The translations under genes were made by a program, and so were the position numbers. The notes under the pieces were generated by a model that saw only the letters and a list, made by a program, of their open reading frames with translations, ran no database searches and was not told the DNA's origin. Below are positions 18,920 to 28,833 of a DNA stretch of 64,000 nt, one piece after another. Source of the DNA: Streptomyces sp. AA1529 (GTDB lineage: Bacteria; Actinomycetota; Actinomycetes; Streptomycetales; Streptomycetaceae); NCBI RefSeq assembly GCF_000280905.1, contig NZ_ALAP01000078.1, forward strand, positions 310,001 through 374,000, read 5' to 3'. Within the stretch, counting starts at the first letter, position 1. Each line of letters opens with the position of its first letter.

Positions 18920-19072
18920 TCAGCGCCATCGGCGGCCGCGGATCACGCCCGGCTCGCATCCGATGTGGTACCGGACGGACCGGCCGCGCACCCGGCGCGC
19001 GGGCGCCCGGCACCCGCGCGGACGGCACCCGCGCGCCAGCGCGAGGGAGCACAGGGAGACCACAGCCGTCAT
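18920..19072 (-). CDS. trpM: TrpM-like small basic protein
   Basis: A 50-aa protein beginning MTAVVSLCSLALARGCRPRG and ending GCEPGVIRGRRWR. It is rich in Arg (14 residues) with four Cys. It starts 6 bases after the trpC stop, with GGAGGGAC inside the end of trpC as ribosome site. In S. coelicolor a small gene trpM is known between trpC and trpB and modulates tryptophan supply; position, size and basic character fit. The family assignment rests on position and remembered similarity rather than an alignment. Confidence 0.72.
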   Translation of the reverse strand: MTAVVSLCSLALARGCRPRGCRAPARRVRGRSVRYHIGCEPGVIRGRRWR

Positions 19073-19078
19073 CGCGTG

Positions 19079-19900
19079 TCAGTCCCTCCCGCCGTGGCGG
19101 AGCGCGGGGTGCGCGCCCGCGGCCACGAGGTCGGAGACCGCGGTGCGCGGATCCTTGCCCGTCACCAGCGACTCCCCCACCAGAACGGCGTCGGCGCCCT
19201 CGTTCGCGTAGGCGATCAGATCGTGCGGTCCGCGGACACCGGACTCGGCGATCCTGACGACGTGGTCGGGGATCTCGGGGGCGATCCGGGTGAAGTTGCC
19301 GCGGTCCACCTCGAGGGTCTTCAGGTTCCGCGCGTTGACGCCGACGATCTTCGCCCCGGCAGCCAGCGCCCGCTCCGCCTCGTCCTCGTCGTGCACCTCG
19401 ACCAGCGGGGTGAGACCGATGGACTCGGCGCGCTCGATCAGCGAGACCAGGGCCTCCTGCTCCAGCGCGGCGACGATCAGCAGCACCAGGTCGGCGCCGT
19501 GCGCACGGGCCTCCCACAGCTGGTAGGAGGAGAAGACGAAGTCCTTGCGCAGGACGGGGATGTCGACGCGGGCCCGGACGGCCTCCAGGTCGGCGAGCGA
19601 GCCGCCGAACCGGCGGCGCTCGGTGAGGACGGAGATGACGGCGGCGCCGCCCGCCTCGTAGTCGGCGGCGAGCCCGGCCGGGTCGGCGATGGCCGCCAGC
19701 GCGCCCTTGGACGGGCTGGAGCGCTTCACCTCGCAGATCACCCGCACCCCGGCGGTGCTGTCGCCCTTGAGTGCCGCGAGCCCGTCCCTGGCCTGGGGTG
19801 CCCGGGCGACGCGCTCCTTGAGCTCCTCGAGGCTGACGCGCGCCTGCCGCTCGGCGAGGTCTTCCCGCACGCCTTCGATGATCTCGTCGAGCACACTCAC
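19079..19900 (-). CDS. trpC: Indole-3-glycerol phosphate synthase
   Basis: A 273-aa TIM barrel converting carboxyphenylamino-deoxyribulose phosphate to indole glycerol phosphate. Signature segments: VICEVKRSSPSKG (catalytic Glu and Lys), VLTERRRFGGS, VLRKDFVFSSYQLWEARAHGAD, VGVNARNLKTLEVD and AESGVRGPHDL. The start GTG at 19900 (MSVLDEIIEGVREDLAERQ) is set by a strong AAGGAGG seven bases upstream; longer in-frame versions would read through that site. First gene of the trpCMBA unit. A TACCAT -10-like element lies on this strand at 20023-20028. Confidence 0.97.
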   Translation of the reverse strand: MSVLDEIIEGVREDLAERQARVSLEELKERVARAPQARDGLAALKGDSTAGVRVICEVKRSSPSKGALAAIADPAGLAADYEAGGAAVISVLTERRRFGGSLADLEAVRARVDIPVLRKDFVFSSYQLWEARAHGADLVLLIVAALEQEALVSLIERAESIGLTPLVEVHDEDEAERALAAGAKIVGVNARNLKTLEVDRGNFTRIAPEIPDHVVRIAESGVRGPHDLIAYANEGADAVLVGESLVTGKDPRTAVSDLVAAGAHPALRHGGRD

Positions 19901-20119
19901 CGAGCGGCCTCCTTGCTGGCTGGGTTCGGGCTGGATACGGGTCGGCACCGGGCCGGCGGCGGAAACTGCTTCCGGGGCGCTCCTCGGAGGCGGGGCAGGG
20001 GATGGTCGGGTGGGCCACTGTGATGGTATCCGCCCCGGCACGGAGGTCCCGCATCCGGTTGATCACAGTCCCATATAGCGGACAAATCACCGCCCCGGTG
20101 GCCGTGCGGACGCGGCTGC

Positions 20120-20566
20120 TCAGGGAGCCAGGCCGACTCCGAGGGGCGTATTCCGGACAACCGTGAAGGCGACCGCCAGCGCCCCGAGGGCCCACCAGTG
20201 CCAGGCCCGCAGCCGCACCGGGAAGGAGTAGCGGCGGCCCCGGACCGCGCCGGCGGCCCAGTGCAGCCAGCCCAGCGCGAAGGCCGCGAAGAGCAGCACG
20301 GCGAGGACGTTGGAGCCCAGCGCGGTGCCCAGGTCCCCCTGGGTGACGGCGTGCGCGCTGCGCAGCCCGCCGCAGCCGGGGCAGTACAGGCCGGCGACGG
20401 TCAGGAAGGGGCAGGCCGGATAGTGGCCGGGCTCGTTGGGGTCGACGACGGCCACAACGGCGAAGGCCGCGCCCACCGCGGCGAGACTGCCGAGGGGCAC
20501 GGCCAGTCGCGGCACCGCTGCGGTGAGGCGGTGCCGCGCGGTCGCGGCGTCCTGCCGGTCGTTCAG
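20120..20566 (-). CDS. DUF2752 membrane protein
   Basis: About 148 aa. The DUF2752 hallmark is present: YPACPFLTVAGLYCPGCGGL followed by RSAHAVTQGD, a Cys-Pro/Cys-x-x-Cys-Gly motif at the membrane. Three helices follow. No ATG, GTG or TTG lies at the expected start; CTG at 20566 overlaps the stop of the preceding gene (CTGA) and gives LNDRQDAATARH, which resembles the MNDRQ-type starts I recall for this family. Internal GTG codons about 50 bases further in are alternatives. Cluster position between trpE and trpC is typical of Streptomyces; role unknown. Confidence 0.75.
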   Translation of the reverse strand: MNDRQDAATARHRLTAAVPRLAVPLGSLAAVGAAFAVVAVVDPNEPGHYPACPFLTVAGLYCPGCGGLRSAHAVTQGDLGTALGSNVLAVLLFAAFALGWLHWAAGAVRGRRYSFPVRLRAWHWWALGALAVAFTVVRNTPLGVGLAP

Positions 20567-20841
20567 GAGTGCGCCTTGTCGGCGACCGGCCGGTGCGCCC
20601 GGTCGTGCGCCAGCTTGTGGGCCCGCGCCTGCTCGGCCGTCAGACCGGGGGACTTCGACTGCCCCATCCCCGCCGCCCGCATGATGCCGCCGATCACAGC
20701 ACCCGCCCCGATGACGACCAGCCCTGCGATCACACCGACGGGCTGCGCCAGCACCGTGAAGACGGAGGCGACGCAGAAGCCGACGAAGGCGGTGATCGAG
20801 CCGGTCCAGGCGGCCGGGGTGTGTCCGTGGCTGTGCGCCAT
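20563..20841 (-). CDS. HGxxPAAW family protein
   Basis: A 92-aa two-helix membrane protein starting MAHSHGHTPAAWTGSITAF, which carries the HGHTPAAW motif that names the family. A hydrophilic tail (LTAEQARAHKLAHDRAHRPV) follows. ATG at 20841. Always found near trpE/trpC in Streptomyces to my knowledge; function unknown. Confidence 0.85.
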   Translation of the reverse strand: MAHSHGHTPAAWTGSITAFVGFCVASVFTVLAQPVGVIAGLVVIGAGAVIGGIMRAAGMGQSKSPGLTAEQARAHKLAHDRAHRPVADKAHS

Positions 20842-21002
20842 GAATGCTCCTTGAGTCACAACATGAGGTGGGGCCACCCGGCCCGTTCACCGCCCATTCT
20901 CCCCCTTCCGCGCCCGCGCGGGGGCACGGGGGTCGCCCGTACGGGCCGCGGCGGGCCGCGCGGAGGTGCCGGGCACGGGCGCGGACGCCGCGGGGCCGCG
21001 GC

Positions 21003-21715
21003 TCAGGCGGTGCCGTGCGTGGGGTCCTCGCCGCGGTCCAGGGCCTTCCACAGGTCCTCGGGCCGGTCGGGATCGACGCGCCGGGTACTGCGCGCGGCGC
21101 GCTGCCGCAGCGGCGTGCGCTCGTAGCGGGCGCTGCCGGACATCGAGGGCCAGCCCGCGCCGTACCGCAGCGCCAGCAGCCCGGCGACCAGCAGCAGCGC
21201 GCCGCCCACCGCCGACACATACGGCCAGGCGCTGACATCGACGGCGCCGATGCCGCTGTCGGTCAGGCCGCTGGTCTTGGCGGCCTCGGCGGAGAGCGCG
21301 CCGGTGTCGTCGGCTCCCAGCAGCGCCGAGGCCAGCACGGCGGCGCCGCACAGCGCCAGCAGCCCGGAGACGATCCGGCGGCTGGTCCGGCGTACGGCGA
21401 AGACGGCGACGAGCGCGGCGAGGCCGACCAGCGCCAGCGCGCTGGGCAGGCCGGTGACGTCGCCGCCCTCGGCGCTGACCGGCACCTGGCCCCGGGCGAA
21501 CTCGGCCGTGGACGTGCTCCAGGTCTGGCCTGCGGAGATCAGCGCGAGGGCCGCGCCCACCGCGCCGCACAGCAGGGCCACCGCCAGCGCGGTGCGGGCC
21601 GCACGGGAGCGCGACGTGCCCGGGCGCCCGGCGTCCGGGGCGGGCTCCGCTTCCGGCCGGCCGGGGTGCGGGCCCCCCTCGGTGCCGTCCGGGTCCGGCG
21701 CGGGGGTCGAAGAAG

Positions 21716-21719
<4 letters not shown>
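21003..21719 (-). CDS. Trp biosynthesis-associated membrane protein (TIGR02234)
   Basis: A 238-aa protein with about 45 hydrophilic N-terminal residues and four helices (starting AALAVALLCGAVGAALALIS). Features of the actinobacterial family next to trpE are the first loop (SAGQTWSTSTAEFARGQVPV) and the last pair of helices (YVSAVGGALLLVAGLLALRYG), then an Arg-rich tail. The start overlaps the trpE stop by 4 bases. Exact role in tryptophan metabolism is unknown. Confidence 0.85.
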
Positions 21720-23233
<1,514 letters not shown>

Positions 23234-23337
23234 GGCGCCTCACCCTACTGGTCCGGCGGCGGCACGGCGTCCAGGTCACCGGACGTGGGACGGCCCGGCG
23301 CCGGCGCCACCCGTCGTGCGACGGCGGGCCGTCGGCG

Positions 23338-23697
23338 TCACGGCTCCCGGGCCAGCAGCACGTCCGCGTCGAAGCAGGTGCGGCTGCCGGTGTGGCAGGC
23401 GGCCCCGGTCTGGTCGACCCGCACGAGCACGGTGTCCGCGTCGCAGTCCAGCGCCACGGACTTGACCCGCTGCACATGCCCGGAGGTGTCGCCCTTCACC
23501 CAGTACTCGCCGCGGCTGCGGCTCCAGTAGGTGGCGCGTCCGGTGGTGAGGGTGCGGTGCAGGGCCTCGTCGTCCATCCATCCCAGCATCAGCACCTCCC
23601 CGGTGTCGTACTGCTGGGCGACGGCGGGCAGCAGCCCGTCCGGGTTGCGCTTGAGCCTGGCGGCGACGGCGGGGTCGAGGGAGCTCTCCTGGGACAT
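23338..23697 (-). CDS. hisI: Phosphoribosyl-AMP cyclohydrolase
   Basis: A 119-aa single-domain enzyme of histidine synthesis step 3. Motifs: YDTGEVLMLGWMDDEALHRT, YWSRSRGEYWVKGDTSGHVQ, DCDADTVLVRVDQTGAACHTG with the metal-binding Asp and Cys residues. The HisE domain is absent, as usual in actinobacteria. ATG at 23697, with GACAAT six bases plus GGAGCC directly upstream. Located away from the main his operon and just ahead of trpE, so possibly co-transcribed with it. Confidence 0.95.
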   Translation of the reverse strand: MSQESSLDPAVAARLKRNPDGLLPAVAQQYDTGEVLMLGWMDDEALHRTLTTGRATYWSRSRGEYWVKGDTSGHVQRVKSVALDCDADTVLVRVDQTGAACHTGSRTCFDADVLLAREP

Positions 23698-23862
23698 GGC
23701 TCCATTGTCCCGCACCCGTCCCGCCCTCCGCGTACCGCGCTGCGCGGGGCCGCCGCCGCGCATCCGGTGCGGCGGCACGCGGCACGGTGTCGGACACGCC
23801 GCGCACACGCCCGGGCACCGACAGCTCCCCCGTCCGCGCCCCGCGCGCCGTACGCTTGCGGT

Positions 23863-24495
23863 ATGTCGACCCATGCCAAGCGTGAACGTCTGCTGCTCGC
23901 CGACCTCTTGGAGGCCAACGGACCCGACGCGCCCACTCTGTGCGAAGGGTGGCGCACCCGGGACCTGGCCGCGCACGTCGTCGTGCGCGAACGCCGCGGA
24001 GACGCGGCCGGCGGCCTGCTGATCAAACAGCTCGCGCCCCGACTGGAGCGGGTGCAGGCCGAGTTCACCGCCAAACCGTACGACGAGCTGATCCACCTCA
24101 TCCGCACCGGGCCGCCCCGGATGTCGCCCTTCGCGCTGAAGCAGGTGGACGAGGCGGCCAACACGGTCGAGTTCTTCATCCACGGGGAGGACGTACGCCG
24201 TGCACAGCCCGACTGGGCGCGGCGCGAGCTGGACCCCGTCCTCGAGGACGCGCTGTGGCGCCGGCTGGAGACGGCCGCCCGGATGTACGGGCGCAAGGCT
24301 CCGGTCGGCCTGGTGCTGCGCCGCCCCGACGGCCAGACGGCGGTCGCCCGGCGCGGCACCCCGGTCGTGACCGCCGTCGGCGCCCCCTCGGAGCTGCTGC
24401 TGTTCGTCTCCGGCCGCACCGAGCAGGCGGACGTGGAACTGGACGGCGACAAGGAGGCGCTCGCCCGCCTCGCCGAGGCCGGCCTCGGCACGTAG
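23863..24495 (+). CDS. TIGR03085 family metal-binding protein (DinB/MDMPI fold)
   Basis: A 210-aa protein of the actinobacterial DinB-like superfamily. It starts STHAKRERLLLADLLEANGP and has TLCEGWRTRDLAAHVVVRE, with the His of the helical-bundle metal site, and VEFFIHGEDVRRAQPDW, the second conserved His. Function unknown; relatives include mycothiol-dependent isomerases. There is no ribosome site; TACGCT (23851-23856) ends six bases before the ATG, so the mRNA is probably leaderless. Divergent from hisI. Confidence 0.85.
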   Translation: MSTHAKRERLLLADLLEANGPDAPTLCEGWRTRDLAAHVVVRERRGDAAGGLLIKQLAPRLERVQAEFTAKPYDELIHLIRTGPPRMSPFALKQVDEAANTVEFFIHGEDVRRAQPDWARRELDPVLEDALWRRLETAARMYGRKAPVGLVLRRPDGQTAVARRGTPVVTAVGAPSELLLFVSGRTEQADVELDGDKEALARLAEAGLGT

Positions 24496-24716
24496 CGGGT
24501 GCCCGCGCCGGGGACCCGGCACCGGGACATGCTCCGGCCGGCCCGCCGCGCCTCCGCCCGCGTGGGGCGCGATCCCGGAGCCGGAACCGGCAGCGCACCG
24601 GTGTGCGCCCCCGGTCCGCGCCGGGCGCCGCCCCCAAGGCGGGGCGGGGGCGGGTACCGGGACGGCTCAGGGTGTTCCCGGATGGAGCGCGTGGCCGGCG
24701 CCGCGAGGGTGGAGTC

Positions 24717-25979
24717 ATGACCTTCTCGCCGCTCTCCCGCAGCCGCACCCACCCCGCCGTCCGCCCCCTCCGCCGGCCCGCCGGCCGCCCCGCCCGCCGG
24801 AATCTGCTCGCCGGGGTGGCCTCCGGTACGGCGCTGGCCGCCGTCGGTACCCCGGTGCCGGTGGCCGCCGCGGACACCCCCGAGGCCGGCCGCCCGGACG
24901 CGGGCGGGGGCCGGAGGCTCCCGCCGCCCGACGCCCGCGCGCTGCGGGCCGCCCTGGACGATCTGGCGCACCCGCGCGCCTCCGGGGCACAGTTGCGGGT
25001 CAGCGGGTCGGCCGGACGGTGGTACGGCACCTCGGGGGTCTCGGACCCGTCGACCGGGCGACCGGTCGGGCTCAACGACAAGGTGCGCGCGGGCAGCGTC
25101 ACCAAGGCGTTCGTGGCGACCGCGGCGCTGCAACTCGCCGACGAGGGGCGGCTGCGCCTGGCGGCGCCCGTCCGGCACCACCTGCCCGACCTGCTGCCGG
25201 AGCGCTTCGGGGCCGTCACGGTGGCGCAGCTCCTCGACCACACCAGCGGGCTGCCCGACCACGTCGGACTGCCCGACATGAGCACGGCGGAGGCCGTGCT
25301 GCGGCACCGCTTCGACCGGTGGACCCCGCAGCGGATCGTGGCGAGCGCCACCGGCGGCGAGCTGAAGTTCCGGCCGGGCACCCGGCAGGAGTACCGCGGC
25401 GTCAACTACGTGCTGGCGGCGCTGGTCATCGAGCAGGTGACGGGACGTCCGTACGGGATCGAGCTGCGCGACCGGCTGCTGCGCCCGCTGCGGCTGGGAC
25501 ACACCTCCTTCCCGTCGGCGGAGGGGTACCCGCGGCGGATCCGCGGCCCGCACATGCACGGCGGCCTGGAGAGGGAGGACGGCACGCTCGCGGACGTCAC
25601 CGAGTTCGACATGTCCGCCTCGCACGCGGACGGCGAGATCGTGACCAGCACCGGCGATCTGCACCGCTTCCTGTCCGCGCTGTTCTCCGGGGCGCTGCTG
25701 CCGCAGCGGCAGTTGCGCAGGATGTTCACGCTGCCGCCGAAGCAGGTGCGGATGCTCGACGGGAGTCCGGCGCGCTACAGCACCGGGCTGCAGACGGTCA
25801 CCGTCGAGGGGGTGGAGCTGTGGGGCAAGACCGGCGAGCAGCACGGCTATGCGACCGGGATGTTCGCCACCCGCGACCAGCAGCGGCGGCTGGTGTGGAC
25901 GTTCACCCCGGTCGAGCCGGGCGCGGACCCCTCGCCGATGAGCCGGCGGATCGCCGAGGCGGCCACGGCCGGGAGCTGA
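24717..25979 (+). CDS. Exported class C beta-lactamase-like serine hydrolase with altered YxN
   Basis: A 420-aa secreted enzyme of the DD-carboxypeptidase/class C beta-lactamase family. The N-terminus has RRNLLAG and a hydrophobic stretch ending in VAAADTP, a Tat-type signal peptide. Nucleophile motif S127-V-T-K130 and the K371-T-G triad are intact, but the second motif, normally Tyr-x-Asn, reads Y226-R-G228. A putative site GGTGGAG precedes the ATG. The distance from the previous gene is 221 bases with no recognised element. A related hydrolase with intact motifs lies at 36506. Substrate unknown. Confidence 0.88.
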   Translation: MTFSPLSRSRTHPAVRPLRRPAGRPARRNLLAGVASGTALAAVGTPVPVAAADTPEAGRPDAGGGRRLPPPDARALRAALDDLAHPRASGAQLRVSGSAGRWYGTSGVSDPSTGRPVGLNDKVRAGSVTKAFVATAALQLADEGRLRLAAPVRHHLPDLLPERFGAVTVAQLLDHTSGLPDHVGLPDMSTAEAVLRHRFDRWTPQRIVASATGGELKFRPGTRQEYRGVNYVLAALVIEQVTGRPYGIELRDRLLRPLRLGHTSFPSAEGYPRRIRGPHMHGGLEREDGTLADVTEFDMSASHADGEIVTSTGDLHRFLSALFSGALLPQRQLRRMFTLPPKQVRMLDGSPARYSTGLQTVTVEGVELWGKTGEQHGYATGMFATRDQQRRLVWTFTPVEPGADPSPMSRRIAEAATAGS

Positions 25980-25989
25980 GCCCCTGCGT

Positions 25990-26078
25990 CCGGATCGTCC
26001 GGGACCCGGGGGGAGACATCCGCGAGGGCGGTCCGGCCGGCCCCGGGACGGGTTCCCGGGCTCCGTCGGACGATCCGG
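25990..26078. repeat. Inverted repeat between hydrolase and surface-protein gene
   Basis: CCGGATCGTCCG (25990-26001) and its exact complement (26067-26078) flank 65 bases that hold further C/G-rich complementary runs. It starts 11 bases past the hydrolase stop. Probably a large terminator structure. Confidence 0.45.
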
Positions 26079-26171
26079 GTATCCCCCGGCCTGCCGTCCC
26101 GGACGCCGGCGTGAGCCGGGCCGTGCCACCCTCCGGCAGCAAGCGTCCGCTCGCTCCGGCGCCATGGCAGA

Positions 26172-27752
26172 GTGACCGCCGTGCACACGTCGAAGCGCGT
26201 CACCACCACGTGGCAGCGAATACCGGGCAGCGGCACCTCGCGCCCGATCCGGTCCTTCCGGGCGGCGGTGACGGCGGTGGTCCTCGTTCTGGGCGTGTCG
26301 GCGGGGCTCCTCGGCTGCTCCGCCTCGTCGGACCGGCCCCGTCCCGAGTTCGATGTGCCCTCCGTCTTCTACGTCCCGCGCGATCCCGCGGGCACCCCGG
26401 AGTCGAGGTTCGGCATCAGGGAGCTGTTCGGGGAGCGCGGAACGGGCCACTACACAGTGGCCGTCGACGCGGCGGATCTGAGGGGCGTCGCCGTCCTGAA
26501 GACGGGTCAGGACAACTGCCCGGTCCGGCTGCCCACGTTCCACTGCGATGGCGAACCGGTCGACCGGCGGCACGGCGGGAGCGGGCAGTCCTTCCGTGTG
26601 AGTCCCGCGGACGGGGCCGAGGCGGGCGACTCGGCGGTGCTGCGGTACCGGCTGACCTCGCCGGGCCTGCCGAGCGTCACGGCGAGCACCCGCATCGTCG
26701 TCGGTGAGCCGGTGCTGACCGTCGAGACCCGGGCGGACCGGGACGACGTGCAGCCGGGCGGACGGGTCGCCGTCGCGCTGAACCTGCGCAACACCGGGGA
26801 CGTCCCCGCTCGCGGGGTCTCGCTCCACATCGGCACCCGCGACGGTCTCCGGATGGCGGGCGAGCACCGCAACTGCCTCTATCGCGGCACCACATCGGCC
26901 TGGTGCCGGCTGCCCGCCGACGATGTCGTCATCCCGCCCGGCGGGACCTACCGCCTCGCCGCTCCCGAGGCTTTCACACTCGCCGCCGACGCCACCTACC
27001 CGACCGTCGTCTTCGAGGCCGCTCCCCTCACGGACCAGGTCTCGCCGGAGGACACCGCCGGGCAGTACGAGTCCGGACAGGGACCGGCGCTCCGCTACCT
27101 GCCCGGGGCCGGCCCGGAGGACCGCGAGGACGCGGGGGCACCGCACGCGACGGGCGAGAGCGCGGCACGCCTCCAGCTCGCCGTGCGCAACACCAGCGAC
27201 CTGGTCGCGCTCGCCGACACCGCGAGGGGGCCCGTCGGCAGCCGGGCGGAGGTGCGGGTCGGCGTACGCAACGACGGCCCGGGGTCGCTTCCGGCCGAGG
27301 TCGAGGTCGAGTTCGTGGTTCCGGCGGGCACCACCGTCGTGTCGTCGCCCTACGATCCCGAGCTGGACGAGGAGGTGATCGACCAGGACTGCCGGGCTCT
27401 CGCCGCCGACGGCTCGCCCCTTGCCGAAGCGTCCGTGAGGCAGCCGAGCGCCCGCCGGTACGTGTGCAGAACGGACGCGGGGAAGGCGGGAGCCACCACG
27501 ACCTTCCCCTTCACCCTCCGCATCGACGAGGAGTCGGCGCAGCGTGGCGGGCGGGTCACCGTCGCCGATGGCGACAGCCACCACCCGAGCAACGACCCGG
27601 AGACCGCCGACGACAGCGCCGAGGTCACGGTGTCCGTGTGGCCGGGTCCGGCTTGGGCCACGCCCGGCCTCCTCGCGACTGCCGGGATTACCCTCGGGCT
27701 GTTCGTCCTCGTCGCGGCTCTGGTGACCTGGAGGCGCCGGCGCTCACTCTGA
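26172..27752 (+). CDS. Surface protein with lipobox and C-terminal membrane helix
   Basis: A 526-aa protein I cannot name. Residues 30-49 form a signal sequence ending in a lipobox (SAGLLGC, Cys49). The exported part has two beta-rich repeats with the wording of CARDB/DUF11 domains (VAVALNLRNTGDVPARGVSL, and RVGVRNDGPGSLPAEVEVEF), several Cys, and a C-terminal helix (LLATAGITLGLFVLVAALVT) with an Arg-rich tail. So it would be anchored at both ends, or the Cys is not lipidated. GTG at 26172 is used; GTG at 26181 follows CAGAGT by six bases and may be a leaderless start. Overlaps the end of the convergent LysR gene by 9 bases. Confidence 0.7.
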   Translation: MTAVHTSKRVTTTWQRIPGSGTSRPIRSFRAAVTAVVLVLGVSAGLLGCSASSDRPRPEFDVPSVFYVPRDPAGTPESRFGIRELFGERGTGHYTVAVDAADLRGVAVLKTGQDNCPVRLPTFHCDGEPVDRRHGGSGQSFRVSPADGAEAGDSAVLRYRLTSPGLPSVTASTRIVVGEPVLTVETRADRDDVQPGGRVAVALNLRNTGDVPARGVSLHIGTRDGLRMAGEHRNCLYRGTTSAWCRLPADDVVIPPGGTYRLAAPEAFTLAADATYPTVVFEAAPLTDQVSPEDTAGQYESGQGPALRYLPGAGPEDREDAGAPHATGESAARLQLAVRNTSDLVALADTARGPVGSRAEVRVGVRNDGPGSLPAEVEVEFVVPAGTTVVSSPYDPELDEEVIDQDCRALAADGSPLAEASVRQPSARRYVCRTDAGKAGATTTFPFTLRIDEESAQRGGRVTVADGDSHHPSNDPETADDSAEVTVSVWPGPAWATPGLLATAGITLGLFVLVAALVTWRRRRSL

Positions 27753-28742
27753 GCGCGACGAGCGTGGCGGCGACGGCTTCCCCGGCGCCGCCGTCGCCTC
27801 CTGCGCCCTGCCCGGCGAGGCTGTCGAGGACCGGCTGTCGGGACCGGGGCCGCCGTCTTCGAGGGCGACCCGCTCGGTCAGGATCCGCTGGAGCTCCCGG
27901 GCCGCGCGGGTCGGGGAGACGTCGCCGCGGTGCGCGACCGCGACGGTGCGGTGCAGCCCGGGTGGTGCGAAGCGGGTGATCCGCAGGCCGGAGCGGGCCG
28001 CGACCATCCGGGGGACGACGGCCAGTCCGAGGCCCGCGCGGACGAAGCCGAGCACGGCGTCCATCTCGCCGCCCTCCACGCCGAAGACGGGTTCGAAGCC
28101 CGCGTCCCGGCAGGCGGCCACGGTCAGCTCCCGCAGGTCGTAGCCGCGCCGGAACATCGCCAGCGGACGGCCGCGCAGGTCCTCGACGCGGATGCGGTCA
28201 CGGCGCGGGAGCGGGGGCGCGTCCGGGGCCGCGACGACGACCAGTTCCTCGCTCAGCAGCTCGGCCGTGGCCAGCACCGGCCCCTGGCCCGGCAGCGGGG
28301 TGATGATCAGCGCCAGGTCCAGCTCCCCCGCCGCCAGTGCCCGCACCAGGTCCTGGGAGCCGTCCTCGTGGACCATCAGCTCCACACCGGGGTAGCGGTC
28401 GTGGAAGGCGCGCAGCACGTCCGGCACGAGTCCGGCGCACAGGCTCGGCGGCGCCCCGAGCCGGACCCGCCCGCGGCGGAGCTGCGCGACTTCCTGCACC
28501 TCGCGGCGGGCCGTCTCGGTGTCGGCCAGGATCCGCCGGGCCAGCGGCAGCAGGGCCTCGCCCGCGTCGGTGAGCGAGATGTGCCCGCGCGCCCGGTGGA
28601 AGAGCTCGGCGCCCAGCTCCCGCTCCAGGGAGCGGATCTGCTGGGAGAGGGAGGGCTGGGCGACGTGCTCCTGCTGCGCGGCCCGGGTGAAGTGGCGGGT
28701 GTCGGCGACGGCGGTGAAGTAGCGGAGCTGCTGGAGCTGCAT
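27744..28742 (-). CDS. LysR-family transcriptional regulator
   Basis: A 332-aa regulator. The N-terminal winged HTH reads MQLQQLRYFTAVADTRHFTR, AAQQEHVAQPSLSQQIRSLE, followed by the linker helix and a periplasmic-binding-like effector domain from about residue 90. The last ~30 residues are Ser/Pro/Arg-rich. ATG at 28742 is the family start; the frame opens 11 codons earlier. It faces sdhCAB across 91 bases that contain two LysR-type sites, so it likely controls sdhCAB and itself. Effector unknown. Confidence 0.9.
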   Translation of the reverse strand: MQLQQLRYFTAVADTRHFTRAAQQEHVAQPSLSQQIRSLERELGAELFHRARGHISLTDAGEALLPLARRILADTETARREVQEVAQLRRGRVRLGAPPSLCAGLVPDVLRAFHDRYPGVELMVHEDGSQDLVRALAAGELDLALIITPLPGQGPVLATAELLSEELVVVAAPDAPPLPRRDRIRVEDLRGRPLAMFRRGYDLRELTVAACRDAGFEPVFGVEGGEMDAVLGFVRAGLGLAVVPRMVAARSGLRITRFAPPGLHRTVAVAHRGDVSPTRAARELQRILTERVALEDGGPGPDSRSSTASPGRAQEATAAPGKPSPPRSSRSE

Positions 28743-28762
28743 ACGGCAAGCATACGACGCGT

Positions 28763-28812
28763 CGATAGGCCACACCTATCGTTCGCAGCTGTTCTATGTC
28801 TTGGACTGATAG
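28763..28812. promoter_or_regulatory. LysR-type operator pair between the regulator and sdhC
   Basis: CGATAGG-CCACA-CCTATCG (28763-28781) is a perfect palindrome with the T-n11-A style symmetry of LysR recognition sites. A second site, CTAT-n11-ATAG (28794-28812), lies beside it and overlaps TTGGAC (28801-28806), a possible -35 of sdhC. TACCGT (28826-28831) could be the -10, ending near the sdhC start codons. Confidence 0.6.
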
Positions 28813-28833
28813 CGAAGGCCGTCCCTACCGTGC

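Noticed and set aside
23234..23337. Search for a trp leader peptide (run of Trp codons) before trpE
   Set aside because: No consecutive Trp codons or alternating hairpins of an attenuator found; only generic GC-rich inverted repeats.
23589..27584. 1331-codon minus-strand frame
   Set aside because: Lies opposite the TIGR03085, serine hydrolase and surface-protein genes, all with family motifs; no recognisable content of its own.
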